NCBI RefSeq assembly: GCF_900167165.1
Contig: NZ_FUXM01000008.1
Span: 1 to 64,000, forward strand
Direction: 5' to 3'
Origin: Carboxydocella sporoproducens DSM 16521
GTDB lineage: Bacteria > Bacillota > GCA-003054495 > Carboxydocellales > Carboxydocellaceae
DNA: 64,000 bases
Under the pieces are notes generated by a model. That model saw only the letters and a program-made list of their open reading frames with translations. It made no database searches and was not told where the DNA came from. How positions within the stretch are numbered: position 1 is the first letter of the stretch; every line of letters begins with the position of its first letter. The position numbers and the translations under genes are program-made. Shown here one piece after another: positions 15,434 through 22,486 of the stretch.

Positions 15434-15469
15434 TGCAAAAATTGCACTATTTAATGCAATAATTTTGCA
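15434..15469. promoter_or_regulatory. Tandem TGCAA/TTGCA palindromes, possible activator-binding sites
   Basis: Two inverted repeats, TGCAA-N3-TTGCA (15434-15446) and TGCAA-N5-TTGCA (15455-15469), have centres 22 bp apart, about two helical turns. They sit 50-72 bp upstream of the sigma-54 promoter at 15376-15391. They overlap the last codons of the regulator gene, so part of the pattern could be coincidence. Confidence 0.45.
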
Positions 15470-16760
15470 TTTTATAGTATAAAGTCCTGAGGCTGATCCC
15501 TAATAAAGCCGCTGCCTTTTTCCTGTTACCCCCGGCCAGGACCAGTGCCCGTTCTATGGCCTTACGTTCTAACCGGTAAAGATTTACTTCACTTTCACCA
15601 GTTTCAGGCAGGACCGGCAAATCAAGATCAAAGGTTTCCTGACGCCCGTCCCAAAACAACATGGATCGTTCAGCCACATTCGCTAATTCCCGCACATTCC
15701 CCGGCCAGGAATATGCCAGCGCCCTGGCCTCTAATTCCTCATCAAATTCCGGCTTCGGCTTGCCCAGTTTGGCCGCCTGCCTGGCACAAAAATGCTGCAA
15801 CAGAGGCAGAATATCCCCTTTCCGCTCCCTTAATGGTGGTATGGTGAGCTGAACCACATTCAAACGATAATACAAGTCGGCCCGAAAACGTCCAGCGGCT
15901 ACTTCTTGCGCAAGATCCCGGTTAGTGGCCGCCACCAGGCGCACATCAATCCTGATTTCCTTCACTCCTCCTACCGGCATTACAACCCGTTCCTGCAAAA
16001 CCCGAAGCAGTTTGGCCTGCAACGATAAAGGCAATTCTCCGATTTCATCCAAAAACAGGGTTCCACCATCAGCCAGACGCAATAAACCGGGATAACTCTG
16101 CTGGGCACCGGTAAAAGCCCCTTTTTCATGCCCAAATAGCTGGCTTTCCAGTAAACTTTCCGTCAACGCCGCGCAGTTGACCGCCAGAAAGGGTTCATCC
16201 CTGCGTTGACTGAATGCATGTAAGAGGCGGGCCACTACTTCTTTGCCTGTTCCCGTTTCGCCAGTCAACAGAACGGTTGTGTCCACCTGGGCAACTACCT
16301 TGATTTTCTCTAAAAGATTCCTGCTCAAAGGGTCCACTCCTATAAACTCCGGAACCCCATCCCGGTATTTTTCCGCTTGCACCCGACGCAACAGTTTACG
16401 GCGTTCCAATGCTTTATTTAATACGGTCTGTAACTGCTCTGGACCAGACAGTGGTTTGGTCAGAAAGTCATCAGCTCCTGCCTGAATAGCCTGAACGGCA
16501 GTTTCAATTGTACCATAGGCCGTAATTACCAGAAGTGCACCGTCAAAACCCTGAGCTCGTAACTCCCGCACCACCTCAATACCGTTTTTATCCGGCAAAC
16601 GCAAGTCGCAAAAAACAGCATCAAAATGTTGTTGCCGCCAGAGTGCAAAGGCTCTTTCTGCATTTTCTGCTGCTTCCGTTTCAAAGCCAAGCTTTTTTAA
16701 CATCCCACCAAGCATCAAACGTACGGATTTCTCATCATCAATAACCAGTATCTTTTTCAT
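15447..16760 (-). CDS. Sigma-54-dependent response regulator (NtrC/AtoC type)
   Basis: A 437-residue regulator with three domains. The receiver (1-120) has the acidic pocket DDE at 8-10, the phosphate acceptor Asp52 and Lys in FLTKPLS. The AAA+ domain (about 140-365) has Walker A GETGTGKE, the sigma-54-contacting loop GAFTGA and LFLDEIGEL as Walker B. The C-terminal Fis-type HTH has GNRKKAAALLGISLRTLYYKMQ (given here in two parts: GNRKKAAALLG, ISLRTLYYKMQ). Its start overlaps the end of the sensor kinase gene by 23 bases. The sigma-54 promoter just downstream (15376-15391) is its most likely target. Confidence 0.95.
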   Translation of the reverse strand: MKKILVIDDEKSVRLMLGGMLKKLGFETEAAENAERAFALWRQQHFDAVFCDLRLPDKNGIEVVRELRAQGFDGALLVITAYGTIETAVQAIQAGADDFLTKPLSGPEQLQTVLNKALERRKLLRRVQAEKYRDGVPEFIGVDPLSRNLLEKIKVVAQVDTTVLLTGETGTGKEVVARLLHAFSQRRDEPFLAVNCAALTESLLESQLFGHEKGAFTGAQQSYPGLLRLADGGTLFLDEIGELPLSLQAKLLRVLQERVVMPVGGVKEIRIDVRLVAATNRDLAQEVAAGRFRADLYYRLNVVQLTIPPLRERKGDILPLLQHFCARQAAKLGKPKPEFDEELEARALAYSWPGNVRELANVAERSMLFWDGRQETFDLDLPVLPETGESEVNLYRLERKAIERALVLAGGNRKKAAALLGISLRTLYYKMQNYCIK

Positions 16761-17964
16761 CCTCCCACCTCCTCAGCTTGAGTGTAACCCGACCCCCGCC
16801 ATTATAATTGGCCAGGATCAATTCGCCACCCATCAGCTCGGTTATTTTACGGGATAAAGCAAGGCCCAGCCCGTATCCGCCGGGTTTGTCCGATTCCATT
16901 AGTCCTTCCATTTGCAGTACTTTTTCGCCGAAACCCGGTCCGCGGTCAAAAATGTCTACCCACAACCAGTCTTTTTCTTCTCTAAATTTTACCACCAGCG
17001 CTTCCTCTTTTCTTCCCATGACCTGCCAGGCGTTCTGCAGCAGATTTAACAGGACATGACGCAAGGCTTCGCCGTTTGCTAATACCCTGGCCTCTTGCTT
17101 GTCCATTTCCACAATCAGGCGTTCCGGCCCGTACTTCCATGCCAGTTCCTCGAATATTTCCTTTATATAAATAGGCTCAACCGGCAAAATTCCGCTCCTG
17201 GTATAGGTCAGTAAAATAGCGGCAAACTCCTCAAGACGCCCGCTTTCTTCAACAATGCTCTGTAAATATTCCCTTTTTTCCGGATCAGACTCATCCATTA
17301 ACAGCAGTTGTCCCAATCCTTTGACCGCAGCCACGGGATTTCGCACTTCATGGGCAATGCCCGCCATGAGCAAACCAATTTCAGCCAGTTTTTCTTTTTT
17401 TATATCCTCTTTTTCTTTTTGCAACAAATTCCAGGACATCAACACAAACCCCAGACTAATCCCCAGGCTGGCAATTAGCTGCCAGTAGGACGCCCTGCGC
17501 AGGCTTTGGGCTGTAATAGGTTCAAACACAATCTGCAACCCTTTTACCCGCGGTCTGTGTTCGCCACTGTTTCCTTCCCCCTCGCCGTCAATCCCGGGCA
17601 AGTGAACCGGAACCCAGACCACAAGCCCCTGTTCACCTGGTTCCACATGGGGCAATTTCTCTAACTTTAATGGCCTGGGGTCAATACTGCCTGCTCGTGC
17701 CAGCGCCTTTAACTCCCGGTTATATACGACCAATCCGGCTATTTCCCGCTGGCCAACAATACTTAACAACACCTCATCGAGTTTAACTGGGCCGGATTGA
17801 CGCAAGCGGTTTTCCACTTGCCAGGCCACTCCGGCTCCCCGTTCCAAATAAATAGACCGAATATGTTCCTCAGTTTGTGCAAATTGGCGCAAACCGAAGA
17901 AAAATAAAGTGGCAGCCATAATGGCGACCACCAGCAATAAATAACGTTGAACTTTCGTCATCAT
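16738..17964 (-). CDS. Membrane sensor histidine kinase (NtrB/AtoS type)
   Basis: A 408-residue kinase with membrane segments at about 7-27 and 160-181 enclosing an extracytoplasmic sensor of about 130 residues. The dimerisation helix carries the phospho-acceptor His205 in AHEVRNP, and the ATPase domain has LLNLLQNAWQVM (N box), DRGPGFG (G1) and GGYGLGLALS (G2). It partners the sigma-54 regulator that follows with overlap and is itself coupled to the DUF5714 gene (four-base overlap). The signal is unknown; no PAS domain or metal ligand cluster is visible in the sensor part. Confidence 0.93.
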   Translation of the reverse strand: MMTKVQRYLLLVVAIMAATLFFFGLRQFAQTEEHIRSIYLERGAGVAWQVENRLRQSGPVKLDEVLLSIVGQREIAGLVVYNRELKALARAGSIDPRPLKLEKLPHVEPGEQGLVVWVPVHLPGIDGEGEGNSGEHRPRVKGLQIVFEPITAQSLRRASYWQLIASLGISLGFVLMSWNLLQKEKEDIKKEKLAEIGLLMAGIAHEVRNPVAAVKGLGQLLLMDESDPEKREYLQSIVEESGRLEEFAAILLTYTRSGILPVEPIYIKEIFEELAWKYGPERLIVEMDKQEARVLANGEALRHVLLNLLQNAWQVMGRKEEALVVKFREEKDWLWVDIFDRGPGFGEKVLQMEGLMESDKPGGYGLGLALSRKITELMGGELILANYNGGGRVTLKLRRWEDEKDTGY

Positions 17965-18659
17965 TTATCCCCCCAAAAGGGACATTGCCGTCCCAGACAC
18001 TGGCGATTGCGGGAAAAATAACGACATTTCCAGTCAGCAGCCGCGGGCAGTTCCACCTGCAAAAAGCGGGCAATGGCTTCCCTCCCGGCTGCCAGGGCCA
18101 GCATGGTACAGCGTTTGCAACAACGGGGGCCGCCGGTATCCGCCATTTTCTCTAAAGCCATAGCAGTTGCCCGGTTCGCCCAGGACCACTCTTCCCTTTT
18201 CAACGGTGTCGCTCCTGTCAGCACGGAGACAGCAATGCCCACACCGACCCCGGCTCCACAAGCGCCAAAGTAGCCGCAATGTCCACCTGGTACCCTGCTA
18301 CCCCGTTTGATAGCCTCTTTCACCAGGGCCTCCTTTTCCTCCAGGCCCAGTAAATTAGCCGTTACCGCTACCAGTACCGCTGGCACCAGGGCATGATGTT
18401 CCGGTCCATGCATAGCAACCGTGGGGTGTTGCATTAAAAATTCCGCCAGGACTTCAGGCACTGTTTCTGAGGATTTCAGAGTTGTTTCCCGGATCACCCC
18501 CAGGGCATCCAGGCCATGGCAACGGTTACAGAGATAGTGCCCGTTAGGACAAGTTATAGCATTCATTTCCTTTTCCCCACAGAAAACACAGGTCTGTTCA
18601 ACTGTCTGGTCATTATATATCAAGGGCTGACCACAGACAAAACAGGCATCTCTTTGCAC
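17961..18659 (-). CDS. DUF5714 Cys-rich protein
   Basis: A 232-residue protein of a family without known function. The N-terminal 50 residues form a zinc-ribbon-like element: CFVCGQPL, TCVFCGE and CPNGHYLCNRCHG. The main domain has PGGHCGYFGACGAGVGVGIAVS, shown here as GGHCGYFGACGAG, then GGPRCCKRCTMLAL and a C-terminal group CRYFSRNRQCLGRQCPFWG. At least 15 Cys residues suggest metal or Fe-S binding. The start codon is GTG 18659 with AGGAGG nine bases before it; that box lies in the last codons of the candidate selenoprotein gene. It lies between Rex and a two-component system, under the TACCC-N5-GGGTA operator at 19545. Confidence 0.85.
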   Translation of the reverse strand: MQRDACFVCGQPLIYNDQTVEQTCVFCGEKEMNAITCPNGHYLCNRCHGLDALGVIRETTLKSSETVPEVLAEFLMQHPTVAMHGPEHHALVPAVLVAVTANLLGLEEKEALVKEAIKRGSRVPGGHCGYFGACGAGVGVGIAVSVLTGATPLKREEWSWANRATAMALEKMADTGGPRCCKRCTMLALAAGREAIARFLQVELPAAADWKCRYFSRNRQCLGRQCPFWGDK

Positions 18660-18662
18660 AGG

Positions 18663-18815
18663 TTATTTCCTCCTCTTTTTTTCATCCTGTTCCCTGGACC
18701 AGGGAACCTCACAGGCGCCCCCCGCTCAACCGCCGCCAGTACCGCTCTTGGGGAGCATCCATAAAATAAAGAGAACCAGCAAGATGCCCGGAATCAGTTC
18801 CAAAAATTTTTCCAA
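18663..18815 (-). CDS. Candidate tiny membrane selenoprotein, UGA at codon 30
   Basis: A TTG start (18813-18815) lies seven bases after AGGAGG, inside the end of rex. The frame gives a membrane helix (about residues 4-22, FLELIPGILLVLFILWML), then KSGTGGG, the codon TGA (18726-18728), then AGGAC and a charged tail to a TAA at 18663-18665, directly before the next gene: 50 residues with Sec. Membrane helix, Gly-rich stretch with Sec and a charged tail resemble the layout of small membrane selenoproteins. Loop GGUCC of a hairpin at 18689-18707 begins 26 bases after the UGA. The alternative is a 29-residue peptide ending at the TGA with an unrelated leader hairpin. Confidence 0.6.
18689..18707 (-). 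promoter_or_regulatory. SECIS-like hairpin with GGUC loop
   Basis: On the minus strand GTTCCCT and AGGGAAC pair perfectly around GGTCC. The loop starts 26 bases after the UGA at 18726-18728. GGUC is also the apical sequence that SelB reads in E. coli fdhF, as I recall it. No T-run follows, so it is not an intrinsic terminator. Confidence 0.6.
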
Positions 18816-18817
18816 AT

Positions 18818-19498
18818 CTACCCCTCCTTACGCCGACGACTGATGACAAAGCCGGCCGGGCTAGTGCTATTAGCTTCTTTTTCAAGAAAATAGGCCAGGT
18901 TTTGCAGTTCCAGGGTCAAATCGGCATAGGCAACCCTCACTGTAGGCGGCAATTGCAGGGCAATAGGAGCAAAGTTCAAAATCCCCCTCACCCCGGCCAG
19001 TACCAGTTTTTCAGCCGCCCGCTGGGCCTGATCCTTGGGAACCGCCAGTACCGCCAGCTCCACTCCCATGCCAGCAACTATCTCCTCCATCTTTTCCATG
19101 GGATAGATCGGAATTCCCTCTACCGATTGACCGATTTTCTCCGGATCAGTATCAAAATATGCCACCACCCGGTGATTATCCAGAAAATGCTGGTGATATT
19201 TGCCAATTCCTAGCCCCAGGTTGCCAGCGCCAACGATTACTAATGCTCGGGGTTTGTCCGCCCCCATCATTTTGCGGATGGAATGGCGCAACTGGCTGAC
19301 ATAGTAACCTACCCCTCGATGACCGAATTCCCCCAGATAGGACAAATCTTTCCGCACCAGCGTATCAGCAATGCCCAGGCGATCCCCTAGTTCCTTAGAT
19401 GAAACAGTTAATACCCCCATTTCCTCCAGATAGCCCAGACAGCGGGCATAGAGATTGAGTCGTCGGACTACCAGTTCCGGAATCTCTTTATTTTTCAT
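18818..19498 (-). CDS. rex: Redox-sensing transcriptional repressor Rex
   Basis: A 226-residue repressor that binds NADH/NAD+ and controls anaerobic metabolism genes. The N-terminal winged helix (about 10-75) includes SSKELGDRLGIADTLVRKDL and SYLGEFGHRGVGY, characteristic of Rex. The Rossmann domain follows with VIVGAGNLGLGI, and the domain-swapped C-terminal helix has LQNLAYFL. ATG 19498 is chosen because GGAGGG is eight bases upstream; a GTG three codons earlier is less good. It is first in an operon with the candidate selenoprotein, DUF5714 and the two-component genes, behind a TACCC-N5-GGGTA palindrome. Confidence 0.96.
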   Translation of the reverse strand: MKNKEIPELVVRRLNLYARCLGYLEEMGVLTVSSKELGDRLGIADTLVRKDLSYLGEFGHRGVGYYVSQLRHSIRKMMGADKPRALVIVGAGNLGLGIGKYHQHFLDNHRVVAYFDTDPEKIGQSVEGIPIYPMEKMEEIVAGMGVELAVLAVPKDQAQRAAEKLVLAGVRGILNFAPIALQLPPTVRVAYADLTLELQNLAYFLEKEANSTSPAGFVISRRRKEG

Positions 19499-19544
19499 AC
19501 CGCTCACCCTCCATTGTGAATAAAGGCGGGTGCAAGCACTCGCC

Positions 19545-19559
19545 TACCCCCTTAGGGTA
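19545..19559. promoter_or_regulatory. CsoR/CstR-type operator upstream of rex
   Basis: TACCC-N5-GGGTA with perfect arms, immediately downstream of the -10 box at 19561-19566. It covers the expected transcription start of the rex operon. Confidence 0.7.
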
Positions 19560-19560
19560 T

Positions 19561-19590
19561 ATTATAGCAGATTGTACCGCTTCAATACAA
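19561..19590 (-). promoter_or_regulatory. Promoter of the rex operon
   Basis: Extended -10 TGCTATAAT (TATAAT at 19561-19566), 18-bp spacer and a weak -35 TTGTAT (19585-19590) on the minus strand. Confidence 0.65.
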
Positions 19591-19717
19591 GAGCCGGATC
19601 GCAGAAACAGCGTAGCCAGACGGTTTACATTGCCGCCCAGGCTTTCTGTTTTTTCCGCCAGAATCCGCCCCTTTCAGGGCAAATTTGATCATACCAGGCA
19701 TCATGCCATCATCCGGC

Positions 19718-19909
19718 TTAAAGGCATTTCCATACTGAATAGATGCAATTGTGATAAAAAGTACAATCCAGCGCATAATTAATACCGCCACAGTTTGGGC
19801 AATAATTTCTTTCACATTCGCGGCCTGCAGGTTTTCCTTTTTCAGAACCATAAAATTTGGGCCGCAGGTAATCACCCAGGATGGCGGCACAATCACTGCA
19901 TTCCAGCAT
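19718..19909 (-). CDS. Small Cys-rich protein downstream of ferredoxin
   Basis: A 63-residue reading frame beginning LECSDCAAILGDY, with a CPNCGG element and later single Cys residues (ALDC, HNC, WKC). Two CX2C pairs suggest a zinc ribbon or a small Fe-S site. GGGGGAA precedes ATG 19909, and the gene begins 13 bp after the ferredoxin stop. A longer frame in another register covers the same DNA (19582-19983) but lacks a good start. I do not recognise the family. The 160 bases between it and the rex promoter hold no convincing gene. Confidence 0.5.
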   Translation of the reverse strand: MLECSDCAAILGDYLRPKFYGSEKGKPAGRECERNYCPNCGGINYALDCTFYHNCIYSVWKCL

Positions 19910-19922
19910 AGTGCTTCCCCCT

Positions 19923-20117
19923 TTACACCAACCGGATAGCCTGATAAGGGCAATTGGTAATACATTTGCCACAGCCTACACACATGGGATCGACAAAACG
20001 AAAATCGTCTTCATCTTCCCTTACAATAGCATAGGCCGGGCATTGTTCCGCGGGAGGGCAGCTCTGACAGTTTTTACAAATAGCAGGATCAAGAAAGGCC
20101 CTTTTTGTCGAAGACAT
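19923..20117 (-). CDS. Small ferredoxin-like protein with two Cys groups
   Basis: A 64-residue electron carrier. CKNCQSCPPAEQCPA provides an atypical first cluster site with a Pro-rich insertion, and CVGCGKCITNCP a standard second one. The start at ATG 20117 follows GGAGGG; the longer frame upstream crosses the promoter and operator and is not coding. It is first in a two-gene unit with the small Cys-rich protein and is controlled by a consensus promoter with a TACCC-N5-GGGTA palindrome at the start of transcription. Confidence 0.85.
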   Translation of the reverse strand: MSSTKRAFLDPAICKNCQSCPPAEQCPAYAIVREDEDDFRFVDPMCVGCGKCITNCPYQAIRLV

Positions 20118-20132
20118 CTTCTCCCTCCACCC

Positions 20133-20147
20133 TACCCTGATAGGGTA
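20133..20147. promoter_or_regulatory. CsoR/CstR-type operator upstream of ferredoxin
   Basis: TACCC-N5-GGGTA, perfect arms, 12 bp downstream of the -10 box at 20160-20165 and 15 bp before the start codon. Confidence 0.7.
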
Positions 20148-20159
20148 TATTCTAATCAA

Positions 20160-20188
20160 ATTATATTCTACAAGTTTTTCGCTGTCAA
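20160..20188 (-). promoter_or_regulatory. Consensus sigma-A promoter of the ferredoxin gene
   Basis: TTGACA (20183-20188), 17-bp spacer, TATAAT (20160-20165) on the minus strand; full consensus. Confidence 0.88.
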
Positions 20189-20197
20189 TAAGAAAAT

Positions 20198-20968
20198 TCA
20201 TTCATCCAACCGTGATTTCCGATAGAGCTGAATGAAATTAAGAATAAAACGGATTTCTTTTTCTGTCATATGACAGATCTGGCGCAGGATAGCCTGCACA
20301 TTTTCTTCCTGTAACAGTTCTCGCAATTGCGGGCTGAAGGTTGTGATAATTTCCTCCGGTTTCTCATTATCCATGACAAAATAACAGGGCGATACCCCCA
20401 GTACCTGGGCAATTCGCTCAATGGTGCGGAAAGAGGGCTGGACTTTTCCCTGTTCAATCTGGGCGATCATCCCAGCAGAAATCCCTGCCGCACCAGCCAG
20501 AGCCGCCTGGGTCAAGCCCTGTTCTTCCCGCAGCATGCGCACTTTCAGACCTAAAGCGGCATTTTCATTGAGAAGTGTAGGTACACTCACTTCCAGCACC
20601 TGGGCCAGACGCCGCATGGTACTCACTGCCGGTATTACTTTATCCTTTTCAACCTCGCTGATATAGGCCGGAGATAACCCCACCTTTAGCGCCAGTTCTG
20701 TTACCGTCCAGCCCTTATTCTTACGGGCCAGCCTTACCCGGTCCCCAAAAGTCAGGCCTTCATCATCCTGGGAAATGTCTACTATCTCCTCACGGGGTAC
20801 ATTCAAGGCACTGGCAATACGCCCCAGGGTTTTCAGTGAAGGCTTTTTCGCTCCCCGTTCTATTTCGCTCAAATAGGAAGGGGATAACCCGGCTTTTGCA
20901 GCAAAATCCACCAGGTTATAGCCGCGGGCTTCCCGTAATTCCCGAATTTTGTTGCCATTAATCTGCAT
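20198..20968 (-). CDS. Transcriptional regulator with three XRE-type HTH domains
   Basis: A 256-residue protein with three Cro/CI-type HTH domains in a row, at about residues 5-60, 70-125 and 142-197. Each shows the pattern KIRELREARG...LSPSYLSEIERG, VRLARKNKGW...LSPAYISEVEKD and VRMLREEQGL...ISAGMIAQIEQG. The last 55 residues (LREL...EIRFILNFIQLY) are helical. ATG 20968 lies behind GGAGAGAGG. Three complete HTH units in one chain are unusual and would allow it to span several half-sites. Its own promoter is at 21014-21042; a TTACGTAA palindrome at 21004-21011 could be an autoregulatory site. Confidence 0.88.
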   Translation of the reverse strand: MQINGNKIRELREARGYNLVDFAAKAGLSPSYLSEIERGAKKPSLKTLGRIASALNVPREEIVDISQDDEGLTFGDRVRLARKNKGWTVTELALKVGLSPAYISEVEKDKVIPAVSTMRRLAQVLEVSVPTLLNENAALGLKVRMLREEQGLTQAALAGAAGISAGMIAQIEQGKVQPSFRTIERIAQVLGVSPCYFVMDNEKPEEIITTFSPQLRELLQEENVQAILRQICHMTEKEIRFILNFIQLYRKSRLDE

Positions 20969-21013
20969 CCTCTCTCCCACCCTTTTCGCCAACTTTATAT
21001 ATATTACGTAACT

Positions 21014-21042
21014 AGTTTACTACTGTTTCTGGTTGGCGTCAA
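21014..21042 (-). promoter_or_regulatory. Sigma-A promoter of the triple-HTH regulator
   Basis: TTGACG (21037-21042), 17-bp spacer and TAAACT (21014-21019) on the minus strand. The palindrome TTACGTAA follows at 21004-21011. Confidence 0.65.
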
Positions 21043-21048
21043 TAAAAA

Positions 21049-21071
21049 AGCTGCAGTTAAGCACTGCAGCT
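21049..21071 (-). terminator. Intrinsic terminator of the thioredoxin reductase gene
   Basis: AGCTGCAG and CTGCAGCT arms with a seven-base loop, then TTTTTTA on the minus strand, just after the stop at 21079. Confidence 0.88.
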
Positions 21072-21078
21072 ATCTTTC

Positions 21079-22368
21079 TTAACCTCTGGCTTTTTCCATC
21101 AGGTATTTCTCCGCCATGATACCGGCAATAGCTCCATCAGCAGCAGCTGTAATCACCTGGCGGAATTTTTTCACCCGTACATCCCCGGCAGCAAAAACTC
21201 CAGGCAGATTGGTCTCCATATCTTCATTGGCTTGAATATAACCCCATTCATTCATTTCTACCTGGCCTTTAAACCAGTGGGTCCGGGGCTGGGTGCCAAT
21301 ATAGACGAATACCCCATTGGCAGGAATATCAGTAAGCTCTCCAGTTTTTACATTTTCCACTGTAACTGAAGTGAGGTGTCCTTCTCCGTTAACTTTCCGT
21401 ACTTCTGAATCCCACACCACTTTAATCTGCGGGTGGTTAAGGGCCTCCTCCTGAGCAATTTTGGAAGCCTGGAAGTGATCAAACTGGTGCACAATAGTAA
21501 CCTGTTTGGCAAAGCGGGTCAGAAATACCGCTTCTTCTACTGCTGAGTTTCCACCTCCGACAACAATTACATTATCCGCATCCTGATACATAGCCCCATC
21601 ACAGGTAGCACAGTAGTGAACACCCCGGCCTCTGAATTCTTCTTCCCCTTCAGCCGGCAGTTTTCGCGGTTCCGCCCCGGTAGCGATAATCACTGTCTTG
21701 GCGTAATACTCGGTATCTTCTGTACGCACATATTTTCTTTCTCCAGTCAGATCCACCTGGAAAATCTCCTTGAGGTCATGAATTTCCACTCCAAAGGATT
21801 TGGCCTGGTTGACCATGTTTTGCATCAATTCGCTACCCCGCACCGTGCCAGGAGTACCGGGATAGTTGGCAATGTGGAAAGTGGTAGCCGCCTGGCCACC
21901 TGGCAATCCTTCGTCAACCAGCACAGTGTGCAGTTTGGCCCGGCCGGCATATATGGACGCTGAAAGTCCAGCAGGACCACCGCCCAGGATCAGAACATCA
22001 CACTCTACCTTGGCCAAACCACCTTCCCTGACACGGGGCCCGGTGATTTCTTCCACAGCCAGGCGCAATTGAGGTTTTGAGATATATCCCGTCAATCGCT
22101 TGCCTGCTTCTTCCCCGTTCTTGAAAAACAATACAGTCGGGCTGCCTTTCACTCCCAGCTGATTGGCCAGTTCCCGGTTGCCCTGGCGATAGATTTTCAC
22201 AAATTTCATCATAGAACCATATTGTTCAGCGATCCGTTCATAACTGGGAGCCAGATATGCACAGGGCGGACAATCTGTGGAATAAAAATCAACTGCTACC
22301 GGCAGTTCACTGTGCAATACCTCAGACTCAAATTCAGCTGCACTGATCTCTTTTACAAATTCACTCAT
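21079..22368 (-). CDS. Thioredoxin-thioredoxin reductase fusion protein
   Basis: A 429-residue flavoprotein. Residues 1-108 are a thioredoxin with the active site TDCPPC (Cys33, Cys36; CPPC instead of CGPC) and the cis-Pro in GSPTVLFF. From about residue 120 a full NADPH-dependent thioredoxin reductase follows: FAD motif GGGPAG (129-134), redox pair CATC (Cys253, Cys256), NADPH motif GGGNSA and the C-terminal GVFAAGDVR. It would move electrons from NADPH (or ferredoxin-linked donors) straight to an attached thioredoxin. The order thioredoxin-reductase is the reverse of the fusion known from Mycobacterium leprae. A TACCC-type operator with one mismatch lies in its leader. Confidence 0.95.
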   Translation of the reverse strand: MSEFVKEISAAEFESEVLHSELPVAVDFYSTDCPPCAYLAPSYERIAEQYGSMMKFVKIYRQGNRELANQLGVKGSPTVLFFKNGEEAGKRLTGYISKPQLRLAVEEITGPRVREGGLAKVECDVLILGGGPAGLSASIYAGRAKLHTVLVDEGLPGGQAATTFHIANYPGTPGTVRGSELMQNMVNQAKSFGVEIHDLKEIFQVDLTGERKYVRTEDTEYYAKTVIIATGAEPRKLPAEGEEEFRGRGVHYCATCDGAMYQDADNVIVVGGGNSAVEEAVFLTRFAKQVTIVHQFDHFQASKIAQEEALNHPQIKVVWDSEVRKVNGEGHLTSVTVENVKTGELTDIPANGVFVYIGTQPRTHWFKGQVEMNEWGYIQANEDMETNLPGVFAAGDVRVKKFRQVITAAADGAIAGIMAEKYLMEKARG

Positions 22369-22382
22369 TTTTCTTCCTCCTT

Positions 22383-22399
22383 ATACCCCGTATAGGTAT
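22383..22399. promoter_or_regulatory. CsoR/CstR-type operator upstream of the thioredoxin fusion (one mismatch)
   Basis: ATACCC-N5-AGGTAT: five of six bases match in the second arm. It lies 15 bp before the start codon and 13 bp downstream of the -10 box, the same layout as the other copies. Confidence 0.6.
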
Positions 22400-22411
22400 T
22401 TCCCTGGCCTT

Positions 22412-22441
22412 ATTCTACCATTCCGCTCAGCTTACTGTCAA
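22412..22441 (-). promoter_or_regulatory. Sigma-A promoter of the thioredoxin fusion gene
   Basis: TTGACA (22436-22441), 18-bp spacer and TAGAAT (22412-22417) on the minus strand. Confidence 0.78.
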
Positions 22442-22468
22442 CAAAATTTTTGCTTCAAAAAAATTAAA

Positions 22469-22486
22469 GCCACCTGATCAGGTGGC
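22469..22486 (-). terminator. Intrinsic terminator of the ArsM-peptide-radical SAM operon
   Basis: The 18-bp palindrome GCCACCTGATCAGGTGGC followed on the minus strand by TTTAATTTTTTT. The stop codon of the last small gene lies inside the stem. Confidence 0.85.

Noticed and set aside
19582-19983. 133-residue frame overlapping the small Cys-rich protein and the ferredoxin end
   Set aside because: No plausible start signal, and it runs through the ferredoxin gene in another register; the 63-residue frame has a better start and Cys pattern.
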